Origin: Sphingomonas sp. Leaf208
GTDB taxonomy: Bacteria > Pseudomonadota > Alphaproteobacteria > Sphingomonadales > Sphingomonadaceae
Assembly (NCBI RefSeq): GCF_001421415.1
Contig: NZ_LMKH01000001.1
Coordinates: forward strand, 310,001 to 374,000
DNA: 64,000 bases
Direction: 5' to 3'
Each line of letters starts with the position of its first letter. The first letter of the stretch is position 1. The position numbers and the translations under genes are program-made. A model generated the notes under the pieces. The model saw only the letters and a list, made by a program, of their open reading frames with translations. It was not told the origin of the DNA and did no database searches. This document shows, in pieces, positions 1 through 9,809 of this stretch.

Positions 1-681
1 CTGCCGCGCAAGGGTGAGGCGAAGTCCGACCTGATCGACCTGCGCCGCACCATCTGCGCAGACGTTCTGACCGCTGCCACCCGTGTCGTCGAGTTCGACC
101 TACCCGAACGCGACACGGCCGCGCCGTATCTGAGTGCGGTCGAGCGATGGCACGACGCGATCGCGCTCGCTTGGCGAGACGAGATTGCACGGCATTTGCC
201 GACCGGTGGCCGCCTGGCGTTGCTCGTCTGGGGCGACCCATCGCTCTACGACAGCACGTTGCGGATCGCCGATCGGTTGCGCGCTGATGGCCTAGCGATC
301 ACCGTGACGGTCGAACCTGGCATCACCAGTCTCCAGGCGCTGACCGCAGCGCATGCCATACCCTTGAATACGGTCGGCGCGCCGGTTCTCATCACGACGG
401 GACGCAAATTGAGGGCAGGGGGGTGGCCGGTGGGCGTCGATACGATCGCGGTCATGCTCGACGGGGATTGCGCATTCAGCACGCTGGATTTTCGCGGTAT
501 CGAGATCTGGTGGGGTGCCTATTTAGGCATGGCATATCAGATGCTGATTGCCGGTTCCCTGGACGAGGCGGCCGAACGGATTGTCGAGGCTCGTGCCAGC
601 CTCAGGGAGCGGCATGGCTGGATCATGGACATCTATCTTTTGCGCCGCGTCGTTCCGATCGACGAACTCAGGTTACGCTGA
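1..681 (+). CDS. cobF: Precorrin-6A synthase (deacetylating), 5'-truncated by window edge
   Basis: This is the C-terminal 226 residues of a SAM-dependent precorrin methyltransferase; the reading frame is already open at base 1. CobF methylates precorrin-5 at C-1 and releases acetate in the aerobic cobalamin pathway. Visible features are the tetrapyrrole-methylase core LLVWGDPSLYDSTLRI followed by VEPGITSLQALTAAHAIPL, and a C-terminal IWWGAYLGMAYQMLIAG stretch that I associate with CobF rather than CobI, CobJ or CobM. The natural start lies upstream of the window. No other cob gene follows, so this is the downstream end of any cob cluster. The family call rests on reading the motifs. Confidence 0.9.
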   Translation: MPRKGEAKSDLIDLRRTICADVLTAATRVVEFDLPERDTAAPYLSAVERWHDAIALAWRDEIARHLPTGGRLALLVWGDPSLYDSTLRIADRLRADGLAITVTVEPGITSLQALTAAHAIPLNTVGAPVLITTGRKLRAGGWPVGVDTIAVMLDGDCAFSTLDFRGIEIWWGAYLGMAYQMLIAGSLDEAAERIVEARASLRERHGWIMDIYLLRRVVPIDELRLR

Positions 682-767
682 ACCTCCGATTGCTACTACG
701 TTCAGGGAGTATCCGGACGGTGCGGCGTATGCGCCGGGCAGCGAAATACGACCGGAGCTCGACCAAG

Positions 768-887
768 ATGAAGATCGTCATCATCGTCTTCGCGGCGATA
801 TGGGGTGTATCGATGCTGTTCGGCGTGACCTTGCTCGTCGGCAGTCGCTACTCGACCCGTATCCGAAGGTTCGTGACCGGCGACTGA
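768..887 (+). CDS. Small single-pass membrane protein (39 aa), hypothetical
   Basis: This short ORF starts MKIVIIVFAAIWGVSMLFG and continues with TLLVGSRYSTRIRRF. One hydrophobic helix (about residues 3-24) is followed by a basic tail, which fits a small inner-membrane protein with a cytoplasmic C-terminus. A GGAG lies about ten bases before the ATG. It sits 86 bases after cobF on the same strand. I recognise no family. It could be a chance ORF, but the hydrophobic-then-basic composition is typical of real small proteins. Confidence 0.4.
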   Translation: MKIVIIVFAAIWGVSMLFGVTLLVGSRYSTRIRRFVTGD

Positions 888-978
888 AGCGCGCGCGCCA
901 ATCGCGCTCCAATCTATCGTCGGCAAACCGGGGCGGATGACGGCGCCAACGGGCAGCCGCCATCCGCCCTCGTCGCTG

Positions 979-1248
979 TTATTCGAGATCGTCTTCGTCG
1001 ACGATGATCGTCGATGCATTCGGCTTACGCTCGATGGCCGCAAGGCAGGCATCGACGATGTCGTCGTTGAAACGATTGAACAGTTCGATGCCGTCGTCCT
1101 CGGGTTCGTCGCCGCTCAGTTCCTTCAGAACCGCGTACTTGACCGCGAACTCATATTCGTCGCCGTCGAACTCGCCGGAAAACTCGATCTGCTTCTGGAT
1201 GTCGTTGTCGACGACGCTCGCCTGATCGATTTCGAGGGTATTTGCCAT
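979..1248 (-). CDS. DUF1488-like small acidic protein (89 aa)
   Basis: Starts MANTLEIDQASVVDND and ends ASTIIVDEDDLE. The pattern of an IEFSGEF strand, a central AVLKELSG segment, FNRFNDDIVDACLAAIERKP and a final IIVDEDDL resembles the DUF1488 family of small soluble proteins of unknown function. This start was chosen because AGGAG lies eight bases upstream; the frame stays open further upstream but without a good ribosome site. It converges on the small membrane ORF to its left and diverges from the peptidase gene to its right. The family match is by eye. Confidence 0.7.
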   Translation of the reverse strand: MANTLEIDQASVVDNDIQKQIEFSGEFDGDEYEFAVKYAVLKELSGDEPEDDGIELFNRFNDDIVDACLAAIERKPNASTIIVDEDDLE

Positions 1249-1392
1249 GTCGGAACTCCTGGGGTTTGACCGCCTACTGCCTGCGAGCGGGCGGCAGTGC
1301 AAGCGCTCAACCGGGCGGTTTGCTAACCGATTGTAACAAGGGCTGCGGCAGGGCAAGGATAGGGGCATCACTCCTGCCATTGTGAGTCGTCA

Positions 1393-3528
1393 ATGTCGCG
1401 TTCCAGCCTGCTTCGTTCCGCCGCCATCCTCTGCTGCATCGCCAGCGCCGCCTCCGCGCAAACCCCCGCCAAATCGTCGCGCGTCAATCCGCTGACCGTC
1501 CCCAGCACGCTGCCGTTCCAGGCGCCGCGCTTCGACCAGATCACCGACGCCGATTACCAGCCCGCGCTGGAACAGGGCATGGCGGAACAGATCGCCGAGA
1601 TGAAGGCGATCGCGAACAATCCCGCGGCACCGACCTTCGCGAACACGATCGAGGCGATGGAGCGCTCGGGCCGCACGCTCGACCGCGCGAGCCAGGCGTT
1701 CTTCGGCGTGTCGCAGGCGAACACCAACGACGCACTCGACGCGGTACGGTCTGCCGAGGCGCCCAAGCTCGCGCAGCACAGCGACGCGATCTATCTCGAC
1801 CCGAAGCTCTTCGCACGCGTCCAGGCACTGTACGCAAAGAAGGATTCGCTAGGCCTCGATGCCGAGCAGAAGCAGGTCCTCGAGATCTATCACAGCGATT
1901 TCCTCCATGCCGGCGCGCAGTTGAACGATGCCGACAAGGCCAAGCTGCGGTTGCTCAACACACAGATCTCGACCGCGACGACCGACTTTCAGCAGAAGCT
2001 GCTCGCCGGCACCAAGGCGGGTGCCCTAGTGGTTGACGACAAGGCCAAGCTCGCCGGGCTGAGCGATGCGGAGATCGCCGCCGCTGCCGAGGGCGCGAAG
2101 GAGCGGGGGATGCTCGGCAAATACGTGCTGTCGCTACAGAACACGACGCAGCAGCCGGCGCTCGCCTCGCTCTCCGACCGCGCGACCCGTGCGGCGCTGT
2201 TCGAGAAGAGCTGGAACCGGTCGAAGCGCGGCGACGCCAATGACACGCGCGCGCTCATCCAGAAAATCGCGCAGTTGCGCGCGCAGAAGGCGCAGCTGCT
2301 CGGCTATCCGAACTACGCCGCCTATTCGCTGTACGACCAGATGGCGAAGACACCTGCGGCGGCGAAGGGGTTCATGACGCAGCTCGTCCCCGCGACCGCC
2401 GCGGAGCAGCGTCGCGAGGCGGCCGAGTTGCAGAAGACGATCAACGCGACCGGCACCTCGTTCCCGCTCGCGCCGTCCGACTGGGATTTCTATTCGGACA
2501 AGGTGCGGAAGGCCAAGTACGACCTAGACCAGAACGAGCTGAAGCCGTATTTCGAGATTTCCCGCGTGTTGACCGACGGCGTGTTCTTCGCCGCCAATCA
2601 GCTCTACGGCGTCACCTTCAAGGAACGCCGCGACATCCCGACCTACCAGCCGGATATCCGCGTGTTCACGGTGTTCGACAAGGACGGCTCCGAACTGGGC
2701 CTGATGTATTTCGATTACTGGAAGCGCGACAACAAGGCAGGCGGTGCCTGGATGTCGAACTTCGTCGGCCAGTCGAAGCTGCTGAAGACCAAGCCGGTCG
2801 TCTATAACGTCGGCAACTTCACCAAGCCCGCGCCGGGCCAGCCCGCGCTGATCACGTTCGACGACGTCACGACGATGTTCCACGAATTCGGCCATGCGCT
2901 GCACGGCCTGTTCGCGAACCAGACCTATCCGCTGGTGTCGGGCACCAACACCGCGCGCGACTGGGTCGAGTTCCCGTCGCAGTTCAACGAGCATTGGGCG
3001 CTCGATCCCAAGGTGTTCGCGAACTATGCCAAGGATTACCGCACCGGCGCGGTGATGCCGCAGGCGCTCGTCACGAAGATCAAGAATGCGGCGAAGTTCA
3101 ACCAGGGGTATGAGCTTGGCGAGCTGGTCGCGGCGGCGACGCTGGATCAGGACTGGCATTCGCTGCCGGCGTCAGCCGGGCCGCAGGACGTCGACGCGTT
3201 CGAGACCAAGGCGCTGAATTCGATGGGGCTGGACACGAAGGACGTGCCGCCGCGCTATCGCACCAGCTATTTCGCGCACATCTGGGCGGGTGGCTATGCG
3301 GCCGGCTACTATGCGTATCTGTGGACGCAGATGCTCGATAACGACGCCTATGCGTGGTTCATGGCGCATGGTGGGCTGACGCGCGCGAACGGCCAGCGCT
3401 TCCGCGACATGATCCTGTCGAAGGGCCATACCGAGGATTACGGTCCGATGTTCAAGGCGTTCTACGGCAAGGACCCCGATATCGGTCCGATGCTCGAAGA
3501 CCGGGGCCTGACGGCGGGCGCGAAGTAA
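1393..3528 (+). CDS. M3 family metallopeptidase, exported peptidyl-dipeptidase Dcp type
   Basis: This 711-residue protein has an N-terminal signal peptide (SSLLRSAAILCCIASAASAQ), so it is probably periplasmic. The zinc site HEFGH is at residues 497-501 within MFHEFGHALHGLF, and the third ligand is probably Glu526 in DWVEFPSQF, the spacing seen in thimet oligopeptidase-like M3 enzymes. Length and layout match bacterial Dcp, which removes C-terminal dipeptides from oligopeptides. The gene is monocistronic: a strong hairpin follows the stop, and the next gene begins 144 bases further on. Oligopeptidase A is an alternative M3 member, but the signal peptide favours Dcp. Confidence 0.9.
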   Translation: MSRSSLLRSAAILCCIASAASAQTPAKSSRVNPLTVPSTLPFQAPRFDQITDADYQPALEQGMAEQIAEMKAIANNPAAPTFANTIEAMERSGRTLDRASQAFFGVSQANTNDALDAVRSAEAPKLAQHSDAIYLDPKLFARVQALYAKKDSLGLDAEQKQVLEIYHSDFLHAGAQLNDADKAKLRLLNTQISTATTDFQQKLLAGTKAGALVVDDKAKLAGLSDAEIAAAAEGAKERGMLGKYVLSLQNTTQQPALASLSDRATRAALFEKSWNRSKRGDANDTRALIQKIAQLRAQKAQLLGYPNYAAYSLYDQMAKTPAAAKGFMTQLVPATAAEQRREAAELQKTINATGTSFPLAPSDWDFYSDKVRKAKYDLDQNELKPYFEISRVLTDGVFFAANQLYGVTFKERRDIPTYQPDIRVFTVFDKDGSELGLMYFDYWKRDNKAGGAWMSNFVGQSKLLKTKPVVYNVGNFTKPAPGQPALITFDDVTTMFHEFGHALHGLFANQTYPLVSGTNTARDWVEFPSQFNEHWALDPKVFANYAKDYRTGAVMPQALVTKIKNAAKFNQGYELGELVAAATLDQDWHSLPASAGPQDVDAFETKALNSMGLDTKDVPPRYRTSYFAHIWAGGYAAGYYAYLWTQMLDNDAYAWFMAHGGLTRANGQRFRDMILSKGHTEDYGPMFKAFYGKDPDIGPMLEDRGLTAGAK

Positions 3529-3537
3529 TGCAGCGGC

Positions 3538-3566
3538 GGTGCAGCGGCCTTTTGGACCGCTGCACC
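3538..3566 (+). terminator. Hairpin terminator after the M3 peptidase
   Basis: Arms 3538-3547 and 3557-3566 form a perfect 10-bp stem with a 9-base loop, beginning ten bases after the peptidase stop. The following sequence is AT-rich (CATATTAAAT) but lacks a clean T tract. It probably terminates the peptidase transcript before the receptor gene. Confidence 0.6.
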
Positions 3567-3672
3567 GCACCATATTAAATCTGTAGCGTAACGGTCATCC
3601 GACTGTCTCGTCGTGCCAATAGGCGCAGCCCCGGGAGTGACGATCGATCGATCTCGCTAGGGGTTTTCAAGA

Positions 3673-6086
3673 ATGACGATGTTTTCTCGTACGGCCGCGC
3701 GGCTGTTGTGCGGCGCAATCGGGTTTGTCGTGGTCGGCGTGCCAGTCACCGCAACGGCGCAGTCGCTGGTTGCCAAGGACGTGGAGCCGGGTTCGCCTGC
3801 TTCGATCGTCGATCTCGCCGATACAGCCACCCCGCCCGCCGGGCAGGATGATACGATCGTCGTCACCGGCGCCAACACGCGGTCGGTGACGCAGGTCAGC
3901 GGCGTCGACATCCAGAAGATTCTTCCCGGCGTCAGCCCGTTGAAGGCGCTCCAGACGCTCCCCGGCGTTACCTTCCTCACCGCCGATCCATGGGGCAACA
4001 ACGAGCAGAACATCTCGCTGTTCGTCCATGGCTTCAACGCGCAACAGCTTGGCTACACGCTCGACGGACTGCCACTGGGGGATCAGAATTACGGCAATTA
4101 CAACGGCTTGTCGCCGCAACGTGCGATCATCTCGGAGAACGTCTCGCGCGTGACGCTGGCCAGCGGCGCGGGCGATCTTGGCACTGCCTCGACCAGCAAT
4201 CTGGGCGGCACGATCGATACCTTTTCGAGCGACCCGAAGAAAGATCTCGGAGTCCAGGTCGACCAGACGCTCGGCAGCCACTCGACCTCGCGACTGTTCG
4301 CGCGGATCGACAGCGGCGACCTTGGCAACGGCAACGCGTTCTATATCTCGGGCTCGCGGCAGAAGGCCAAGGCGTGGGATTTCAACGGTATTCAGGGCGG
4401 CTATCAGGCTAATGCGAAGTTCGTTCATGACGACAGCAACGGCAAGCTGACGCTCTATGGCGCGTTTTCGGACAAGACCGAACCGAACGAGGATGCGACC
4501 GTCGTCACGACGGCGACGGAAGGCACCGCGCCGTATGTCCGCCCGTTCGTCTATCCCAATTTCAACGCAATGCTGACCTATCTCAACTCTGGCGCGTACA
4601 AGGCGGACGGGTCGAACTACCGCAATTATTACGGCGTCGCGGCGCGCACCGACTATCTCGGCTACGTCAAATACGACTGGAACGTCAGCGACCGAGTGAC
4701 CTTCTCGAACCAGGCTTATTATCATCACAATGACGGCGTCGGGGTCATCGGCGGCCCGATCGACGTCGCCGGCCTGCCCAAGCTGTTCTCGTTCTATTAT
4801 CCCGGCCAGAACCTACCCAAGTGTTCGGTGGCTCAGGGCTCGCGACGCGCACGACAGAATATCGCATCGACCGCGGTGGCCTCGTCTCCACCGTCGCGCT
4901 CGATCTCGGCGCGCATCATGTCGAGTTCGGTGCCTGGTACGAGCATCAGAGCTCGTCCGCGTATCGCCGCTGGTATCCGTTCCCGGTCAACGATCCGAGC
5001 ACGCCGTACCAGCGTCCGCGTGAGGAACTGACACCGCTGATCACGCAATATCACAGCGAAGTCCGCGTCGACGAATACCAGGCACATATCCAGGACAGCT
5101 GGAAGGTCTTGCCAACGCTCACGATCCAGGGCGGCGTCAAGAGCACGTTCCAGAACGCGTCGCAGCGCGTGCCGACGCAGCCTATCCCGGGCTCGTTCAC
5201 CGGCTCGGTCGCGCTGCCGGTCGGCAAGATCGACACGCACAAGTACTTCCTGCCGCAGCTTGGTGCGCTGTGGGATGCGACCGACAACGAACAGGTATTC
5301 GTCAACGTCCAGAAGAACATCCGCCAGTTCCAGACGAGTGCCGCCGCCGGATTGTCGCCGTTCGCACTCGGCAGCCAGGCGGCGTTCGACCTGTTCAAGC
5401 AGGATGTCGAGCCCGAGACGAGCTGGACCTATGAGGCGGGCTTGCGCTCGCACCATTCGCTGAACCTTGGCCCGCTCACCGGCTTCGACGGCCAGATCAG
5501 CGTCTATCACGTCGACTTCAGCGACCGCCTGCTCGGGATCAGCCCGAACCCGGTAGTGACCGCAGTCGTCAGCGGCGCAGCGATTCTGCAGAACGTCGGT
5601 GCGGTGAAGACCGACGGGTTCGACGTCGCCGGCACGTTCCGGTTCGGCTCGCACTTCTCGTTCTACGATGCGCTGTCGTACAACAACTCGCGCTACGAGG
5701 AGAACTACATCAGCGGGACGAGCATCGTCGCCACGGCGGGCAAGAAAGTGCCGGGCAGCCCCGACTGGCTGAACAAGTTCACCGCCTCGGCCAATTACGA
5801 CATCTTCGACGCGCAACTCGTCGGCGACTATATCGGCAAGCGGTTCGCGACCTACACCAACGACCTGTCGGTGCCGTCCTACTTCACGCTGTCCGGCCGC
5901 ATCGCCGCGCACGTACCGTTGTCGGAAGGGGAGATCGTCAAGACGGCGACGGTCAGCCTCAACGTCACTAACATCACCAACAAGCGCGCCGCCTCGACGC
6001 TCAGCATCGGCGCGGCGAGCGGGACGTTCAACCAGTTCCCGGTCGCACCCCGCCAGGTGTTCGGGACGATCAGCGTCGGCTTCTGA
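3673..6086 (+). pseudogene. TonB-dependent receptor interrupted by a frameshift
   Basis: Two reading frames together make one outer-membrane receptor of about 804 residues. The first (3673-5031) has a signal peptide (LLCGAIGFVVVGVPVTATAQ), a plug domain with DDTIVVTGANTRSV and LKALQTLPGVTFL, and the start of the barrel. The correct sense breaks off after FSFYYPGQNLP. The second (from about 4821 to 6086) continues the barrel with VFGGSGLATRTTEYR and ends QVFGTISVGF, with the terminal aromatic typical of barrels. Joining the frames requires one extra base near 4815-4825, so this copy has lost one base or gained two. It is either a recently disabled gene or a sequencing or assembly error; both halves are otherwise well preserved. 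The substrate is unknown. Confidence 0.8.
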
Positions 6087-6120
6087 CGCGGGCAGGGGGC
6101 CTCGGTCTTGCCGGGGCCTC

Positions 6121-6747
6121 CTACTGGATCGGGAATAGCATCGGTGGATCGCCCGGTTGCCAAGGCGTTGGGCGTATCATGACCTTAGCGAACGGCGACG
6201 ATGCGAGGTGCATCGCCAGCCACGCATGCAGTCGCTCGAACGGCAGGCCGTCGAAATAGGATCGATCGGTTTGCGCGAACTGGCGGACGAACGGCATGAT
6301 CGCGAGATCGGTCATCGACTGCGGGCTGGTGCCGAAACTGTCGCTAGCACGCAACCTCTCGTCCAGATCGCGGAGCAGCACGGTAGCCGCATCGCGGTGC
6401 TCGATCGGATCGACGCCGTAGCGATCGGCATATTTGTAGCGGTCGAGATGGTGTTTGAAGGCGCCGTCGTTCGTCGCGATCAGTGCGGCGTCGCTACCGG
6501 TCGGCCACTCGGCGTCGCCTGTGTTCGCACAGGCCCAGCGCATGATGTCGAGGCTCTGGTCGATCACCGTCCCGTCCGGCAGCACCAGCACCGGCACGGT
6601 TCCCTTGGGCGACGCGTCGAGCATCGCCGCCGGCTTGTCCCGCAAGACGATCTCGCGCAGTTCGACACGACGGTCGTTCGCCGCAATCGCGAGCCGTGCG
6701 CGCATCGCGTAGGGGCACCGTCGGAAGCTGTAGAGGATCGGCATCAT
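6121..6747 (-). CDS. Glutathione S-transferase family protein
   Basis: This protein of about 208 residues starts MMPILYSFRRCPYAMRAR. It has a thioredoxin-fold N-terminal half with a CPYA motif (a candidate catalytic or glutathione-binding Cys) and the cis-proline region PKGTVPVLVLPDGT, then DQSLDIMRWA, followed by an all-alpha C-terminal half. These are GST features, possibly of the glutaredoxin-2 or omega-like type. The frame is open 22 codons further upstream, but that stretch is not GST-like, so I start at the double Met. It converges with the frameshifted receptor 34 bases away. The substrate cannot be inferred. Confidence 0.85.
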   Translation of the reverse strand: MMPILYSFRRCPYAMRARLAIAANDRRVELREIVLRDKPAAMLDASPKGTVPVLVLPDGTVIDQSLDIMRWACANTGDAEWPTGSDAALIATNDGAFKHHLDRYKYADRYGVDPIEHRDAATVLLRDLDERLRASDSFGTSPQSMTDLAIMPFVRQFAQTDRSYFDGLPFERLHAWLAMHLASSPFAKVMIRPTPWQPGDPPMLFPIQ

Positions 6748-6855
6748 CGGACCTGCATAATGCGAGCGAGCGTCCAGGTCGCCTGATCCCGAGAACAGTC
6801 GGCGCGACCGCAATCGATACCGCGGAACGGCATCGATCGCGGCAAGGCCGTCAAC

Positions 6856-9006
6856 TCAGAAACGGTAGCCGATCGTCGCCTGCACGGTCCGGCGGTTGCC
6901 GTACCAGCACCAGTTATAGTTGGCGAAGCACGACGTCAGATACTTCTTGTCGAAGATATTGGCACCGTTGACGGCGAGGCTGAGGCCCCGGAGCGATGGG
7001 GCGAACTTCTCCAGGTCGTAGCGAATCAGTGCATCATAGACGGTGTAGGACGGGCTGTTGCGACCCGCGGTCTCGCCCGGCGTTACTCCCGCATAGACCT
7101 GGTCGACGTGACGCACCGCGCCGCCGATCGTCAAACCTTCCAAGGCACTCACGGGCGGCGCCCAGTCGAGGCCGAGCGACGCACCGCCGCGCCCAACGGT
7201 TTCGAGCCCCCGTCCGACGCGCATTGGATCGTTCACGTCCTGCGTCACCTTCACGCGCTGACGGCTATAGGCGGCACGGGCTTTGAAGCCGTACGGCAGC
7301 GGCGCGCTACCTTCGAATTCCACGCCCTGCGAGCGGACCTTGCCGGTCTGCGTCGAGACCGAGAACGTCGGCGTCGAGGTCAGCACGTTGGTCTGGTCGA
7401 TGCGGAACCACGCTCCCGAGAGCAGGATCTGCGTGCCCGGAATCGTGAACTTCGCGCCGGCCTCGAACTGCTTGCCGAGCGACGGATCGGCGATGCCGAA
7501 CGATCCATCGGGACGGAGCACGGTGCCGGCCTGCTGTTCGAACGACGTCGAATAGCTCGCATACGGCGCGAGGCCGAATGGCAGCGTGTAGAGCGCCGCT
7601 GCACGGTAGGTGAACTTCTCGTCGTGCTTCGCAGCGCCGCCGATCTGTTGCGCGCGCGCCCAGTCCTGGCGGCCGCTGAGCACGACGCGAAGCGCGCCCA
7701 GCGCCATCTGGTCCTGCGCGTAAAGACCCTGCTGGCGCTGGCGGATCACTGTATAGCCGCCGAACGGATCCGGCACTGCCGCGACGCTCTGTGGCGGAAT
7801 GACGGTCCCATAAACTGGGGCGAACCCGTTTAGCGATGGCGCCGAACCGAACGCGAAATCCTCGATCGAATGCGCAACCTGGCGGTCTACACCGAACAGG
7901 AGCGTGTGCTTGATCGGGCCGGTCTGGACGGAGCCGGAGAGCTGGTTGTCGAACGTCCAGTTGTTGAGCTGCTCGCGGGTCGCGTAGGACGCGCGACTGA
8001 AAGTCTGCTGCGTCGGGTCGGTCGTGTCGAGGCCGCCTGCGGTATAGATGAGCCCGAGCGCCGACTTCACATATTGATAGCGACCCGACGAGCGGAATGC
8101 CCAGCCGCCACCGAAATCATGACGGAAGATATAGGTGAGCGCCGCCTGCTCACGGCTGAAGCGGTTGCCGGCCTCGCCGCCATCGAAGCTGGTCGGCAAC
8201 TTGCCGTTGGGGTTGGCGAGTAGCGTGCCGCTGGCTGGAAACACGCCGTAGTCGCCGTTGTAAGGGTCATGCGAATAGGCGCCGAGCAGCGTGAAACTAG
8301 TCGAACTGCCCGCGCCTGCCGTCACTGCGCCCGAGATCGTCTGGCGTTCGCGCTTGCCGAATTTTTGTTGCGTGTCGGCACCGTTCGCGCTGCCGTTGAT
8401 TCGCCACAGAACGCCTTCGCCGGCTCGGCCACCGATGTCGGCATCGACGCGGTAGAGATCGTAGTTGCCGTAGGTGCCGCTGATCGCGCCGTAGAGCGCT
8501 TGGTCGAGCGGGAGCTTGCTCGACTCCGCAACAAGGCCACCGGGGCTCGACTGGCCGTACAATACTGATGCGGGACCCTTGATGACTTCGATCCGGTCGA
8601 GCCGGGAGACGTCCACCTGCGGAACCGCGTAGCCGGACGGGCTGCCGAACTGCTTCAGGCCATCGAGATAGACCGGGGCATCGAAGCCGCGCAGCTTGAA
8701 CTGGTCATAGACCTCGCCGCTCGACCCACGCGTTTCGGGGGTCACGCCGGCAACGAAACGGAGCGCCTGGTTGAGGTTCTGCAAACTGCGTCCGGCAATG
8801 TCGTCGGCGGTGATGACGGTGATCGACTGGGGCGTCTCGGCGAGCGGCGTATCCGTCTTTGTCCCGGAGGATGCCTGGTCTCGCGGATGCTGTCCGGTAA
8901 CGACGATCACGTCCGAGGCGTCTTCGTGCAAAGTCTGCGCATAGCCCGGCGCGACGGCGAAAGCAGCGGAGCCCAGCAGGATGGCGATGCCAAGACGACG
9001 TGTCAT
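6856..9006 (-). CDS. TonB-dependent siderophore receptor
   Basis: This 716-residue outer-membrane receptor has a signal peptide (RRLGIAILLGSAAFAVAPGYAQ). The plug region shows ETPQSITVITADDI, LNQALRFVAGVTPETRG, FKLRGFDAPVYLDGLKQFG and RIEVIKGPASVLYGQSSPGG, characteristic of the FhuE/FpvA-like ferric-siderophore group. The barrel ends in WYGNRRTVQATIGYRF, a full-length finish with terminal Phe. An AAAGGGA ribosome site precedes the ATG, and a Fur-like palindrome lies 38 bases upstream, so iron repression is likely. No siderophore synthesis or periplasmic permease genes adjoin it, which suggests uptake of a foreign siderophore. The exact ligand is unknown. Confidence 0.92.
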   Translation of the reverse strand: MTRRLGIAILLGSAAFAVAPGYAQTLHEDASDVIVVTGQHPRDQASSGTKTDTPLAETPQSITVITADDIAGRSLQNLNQALRFVAGVTPETRGSSGEVYDQFKLRGFDAPVYLDGLKQFGSPSGYAVPQVDVSRLDRIEVIKGPASVLYGQSSPGGLVAESSKLPLDQALYGAISGTYGNYDLYRVDADIGGRAGEGVLWRINGSANGADTQQKFGKRERQTISGAVTAGAGSSTSFTLLGAYSHDPYNGDYGVFPASGTLLANPNGKLPTSFDGGEAGNRFSREQAALTYIFRHDFGGGWAFRSSGRYQYVKSALGLIYTAGGLDTTDPTQQTFSRASYATREQLNNWTFDNQLSGSVQTGPIKHTLLFGVDRQVAHSIEDFAFGSAPSLNGFAPVYGTVIPPQSVAAVPDPFGGYTVIRQRQQGLYAQDQMALGALRVVLSGRQDWARAQQIGGAAKHDEKFTYRAAALYTLPFGLAPYASYSTSFEQQAGTVLRPDGSFGIADPSLGKQFEAGAKFTIPGTQILLSGAWFRIDQTNVLTSTPTFSVSTQTGKVRSQGVEFEGSAPLPYGFKARAAYSRQRVKVTQDVNDPMRVGRGLETVGRGGASLGLDWAPPVSALEGLTIGGAVRHVDQVYAGVTPGETAGRNSPSYTVYDALIRYDLEKFAPSLRGLSLAVNGANIFDKKYLTSCFANYNWCWYGNRRTVQATIGYRF

Positions 9007-9043
9007 ATGATTCCCTTTACGTTATCGCGCCCCGCTAATGTTT

Positions 9044-9060
9044 TTGATAACTATTATCAA
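9044..9060. promoter_or_regulatory. Fur-box-like palindrome upstream of the siderophore receptor
   Basis: TTGATAA-CTA-TTATCAA is a perfect 7-3-7 inverted repeat and resembles the core of a ferric uptake regulator site (GATAAT-type repeats). It lies between the receptor gene on the minus strand and the unknown gene on the plus strand, so it could control one or both. The context of a siderophore receptor supports an iron-responsive operator; a related regulator could also use it. Confidence 0.65.
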
Positions 9061-9149
9061 TAGCCGCGTTCCGACCGAGCCAGATAGCTCTTGCCTCTGC
9101 GGCAATATGGCAACACCAGCCGCGAAACGTAACGTGATGGACGATAGAC

Positions 9150-9491
9150 ATGAGCGGCAAGATACTGGCGGTCGAGATTGCAACGGCGGGGGACGCATCC
9201 TGGTTCGAGAAGCATCCCGATCGCCGGCTGCGGATCCGCAACATGGTGATGGGCGAGTTCGGCGACGTGAGCGGCGAGCCTCCGGTCGGCATGGCGTGGC
9301 GAACGATCGTCCTGGAAGCGCAGCCTGGCGCCCGTAGCCGCCAAGCGATCGCACTCCCGATCGGCACGGATGTCGAGTCGTTCGACGACGACGATCTATT
9401 CGATCTATTCCGGCGCGTGGCTCCGCCCGGCGCGCGGAAAATGATTGCAGCATTGCGCCAAGTTAAGTTGCCCGGCACGCCCGAAACCTGA
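9150..9491 (+). CDS. Hypothetical protein (113 aa)
   Basis: Starts MSGKILAVEIATAGDASWF. It is a soluble protein with no signal or membrane segment; central parts read RLRIRNMVMGEFGDVSG and MAWRTIVLEAQPGARSR, with an acidic DDDDLFDLFRRVAP patch near the C-terminus. I do not recognise a family. It diverges from the siderophore receptor and shares the intergenic region holding the Fur-like palindrome, so it may be iron-responsive. Overlapping frames on the other strand are less protein-like. Confidence 0.55.
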   Translation: MSGKILAVEIATAGDASWFEKHPDRRLRIRNMVMGEFGDVSGEPPVGMAWRTIVLEAQPGARSRQAIALPIGTDVESFDDDDLFDLFRRVAPPGARKMIAALRQVKLPGTPET

Positions 9492-9809
9492 GTCCGTCTC
9501 GCGCGGTTCAGCACCATGATTATGGGAACAAATATCGGGCAAAGCGGGGCTTTCCCGTGATGGACTGCGCTTCTAACTTCCCCGCCGCCTGCTAGCTTGA
9601 GTGACAGTGACGCGCTGCCGAAGGGCGCTGCGTCCTCGGTGCCCTGCCCGGATACGAGAGTGTCGCACGGACGGGCGGGGCACCTCGTTCATTTCTAATT
9701 CACCTTCGAACGGCATATCGCGAATTAGAGGCATCGCCCAAGTAACGCGTACCTTCAGCGCCCCGTCGGTTTCAGTCACACGGACGGACGGGGCGCTATT
9801 TCGCGCCGG
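9492..9809. other. Gene-free stretch with three stacked hairpins
   Basis: I find no convincing gene here. Three inverted repeats follow one another: 9639-9650 with 9672-9683 (12 bp, one G-U), 9694-9701 with 9722-9729 (8 bp, perfect) and 9757-9767 with 9787-9797 (11 bp, perfect), each enclosing about 20 bases. The 3' portions of the first and third (9662-9681 and 9775-9794) match at 18 of 20 positions, so one may be a duplicate of the other. The last stem is 13 bases past the antiporter stop on the minus strand and could be its terminator. An RNA element or a degenerate repeat is also possible. Confidence 0.5.
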
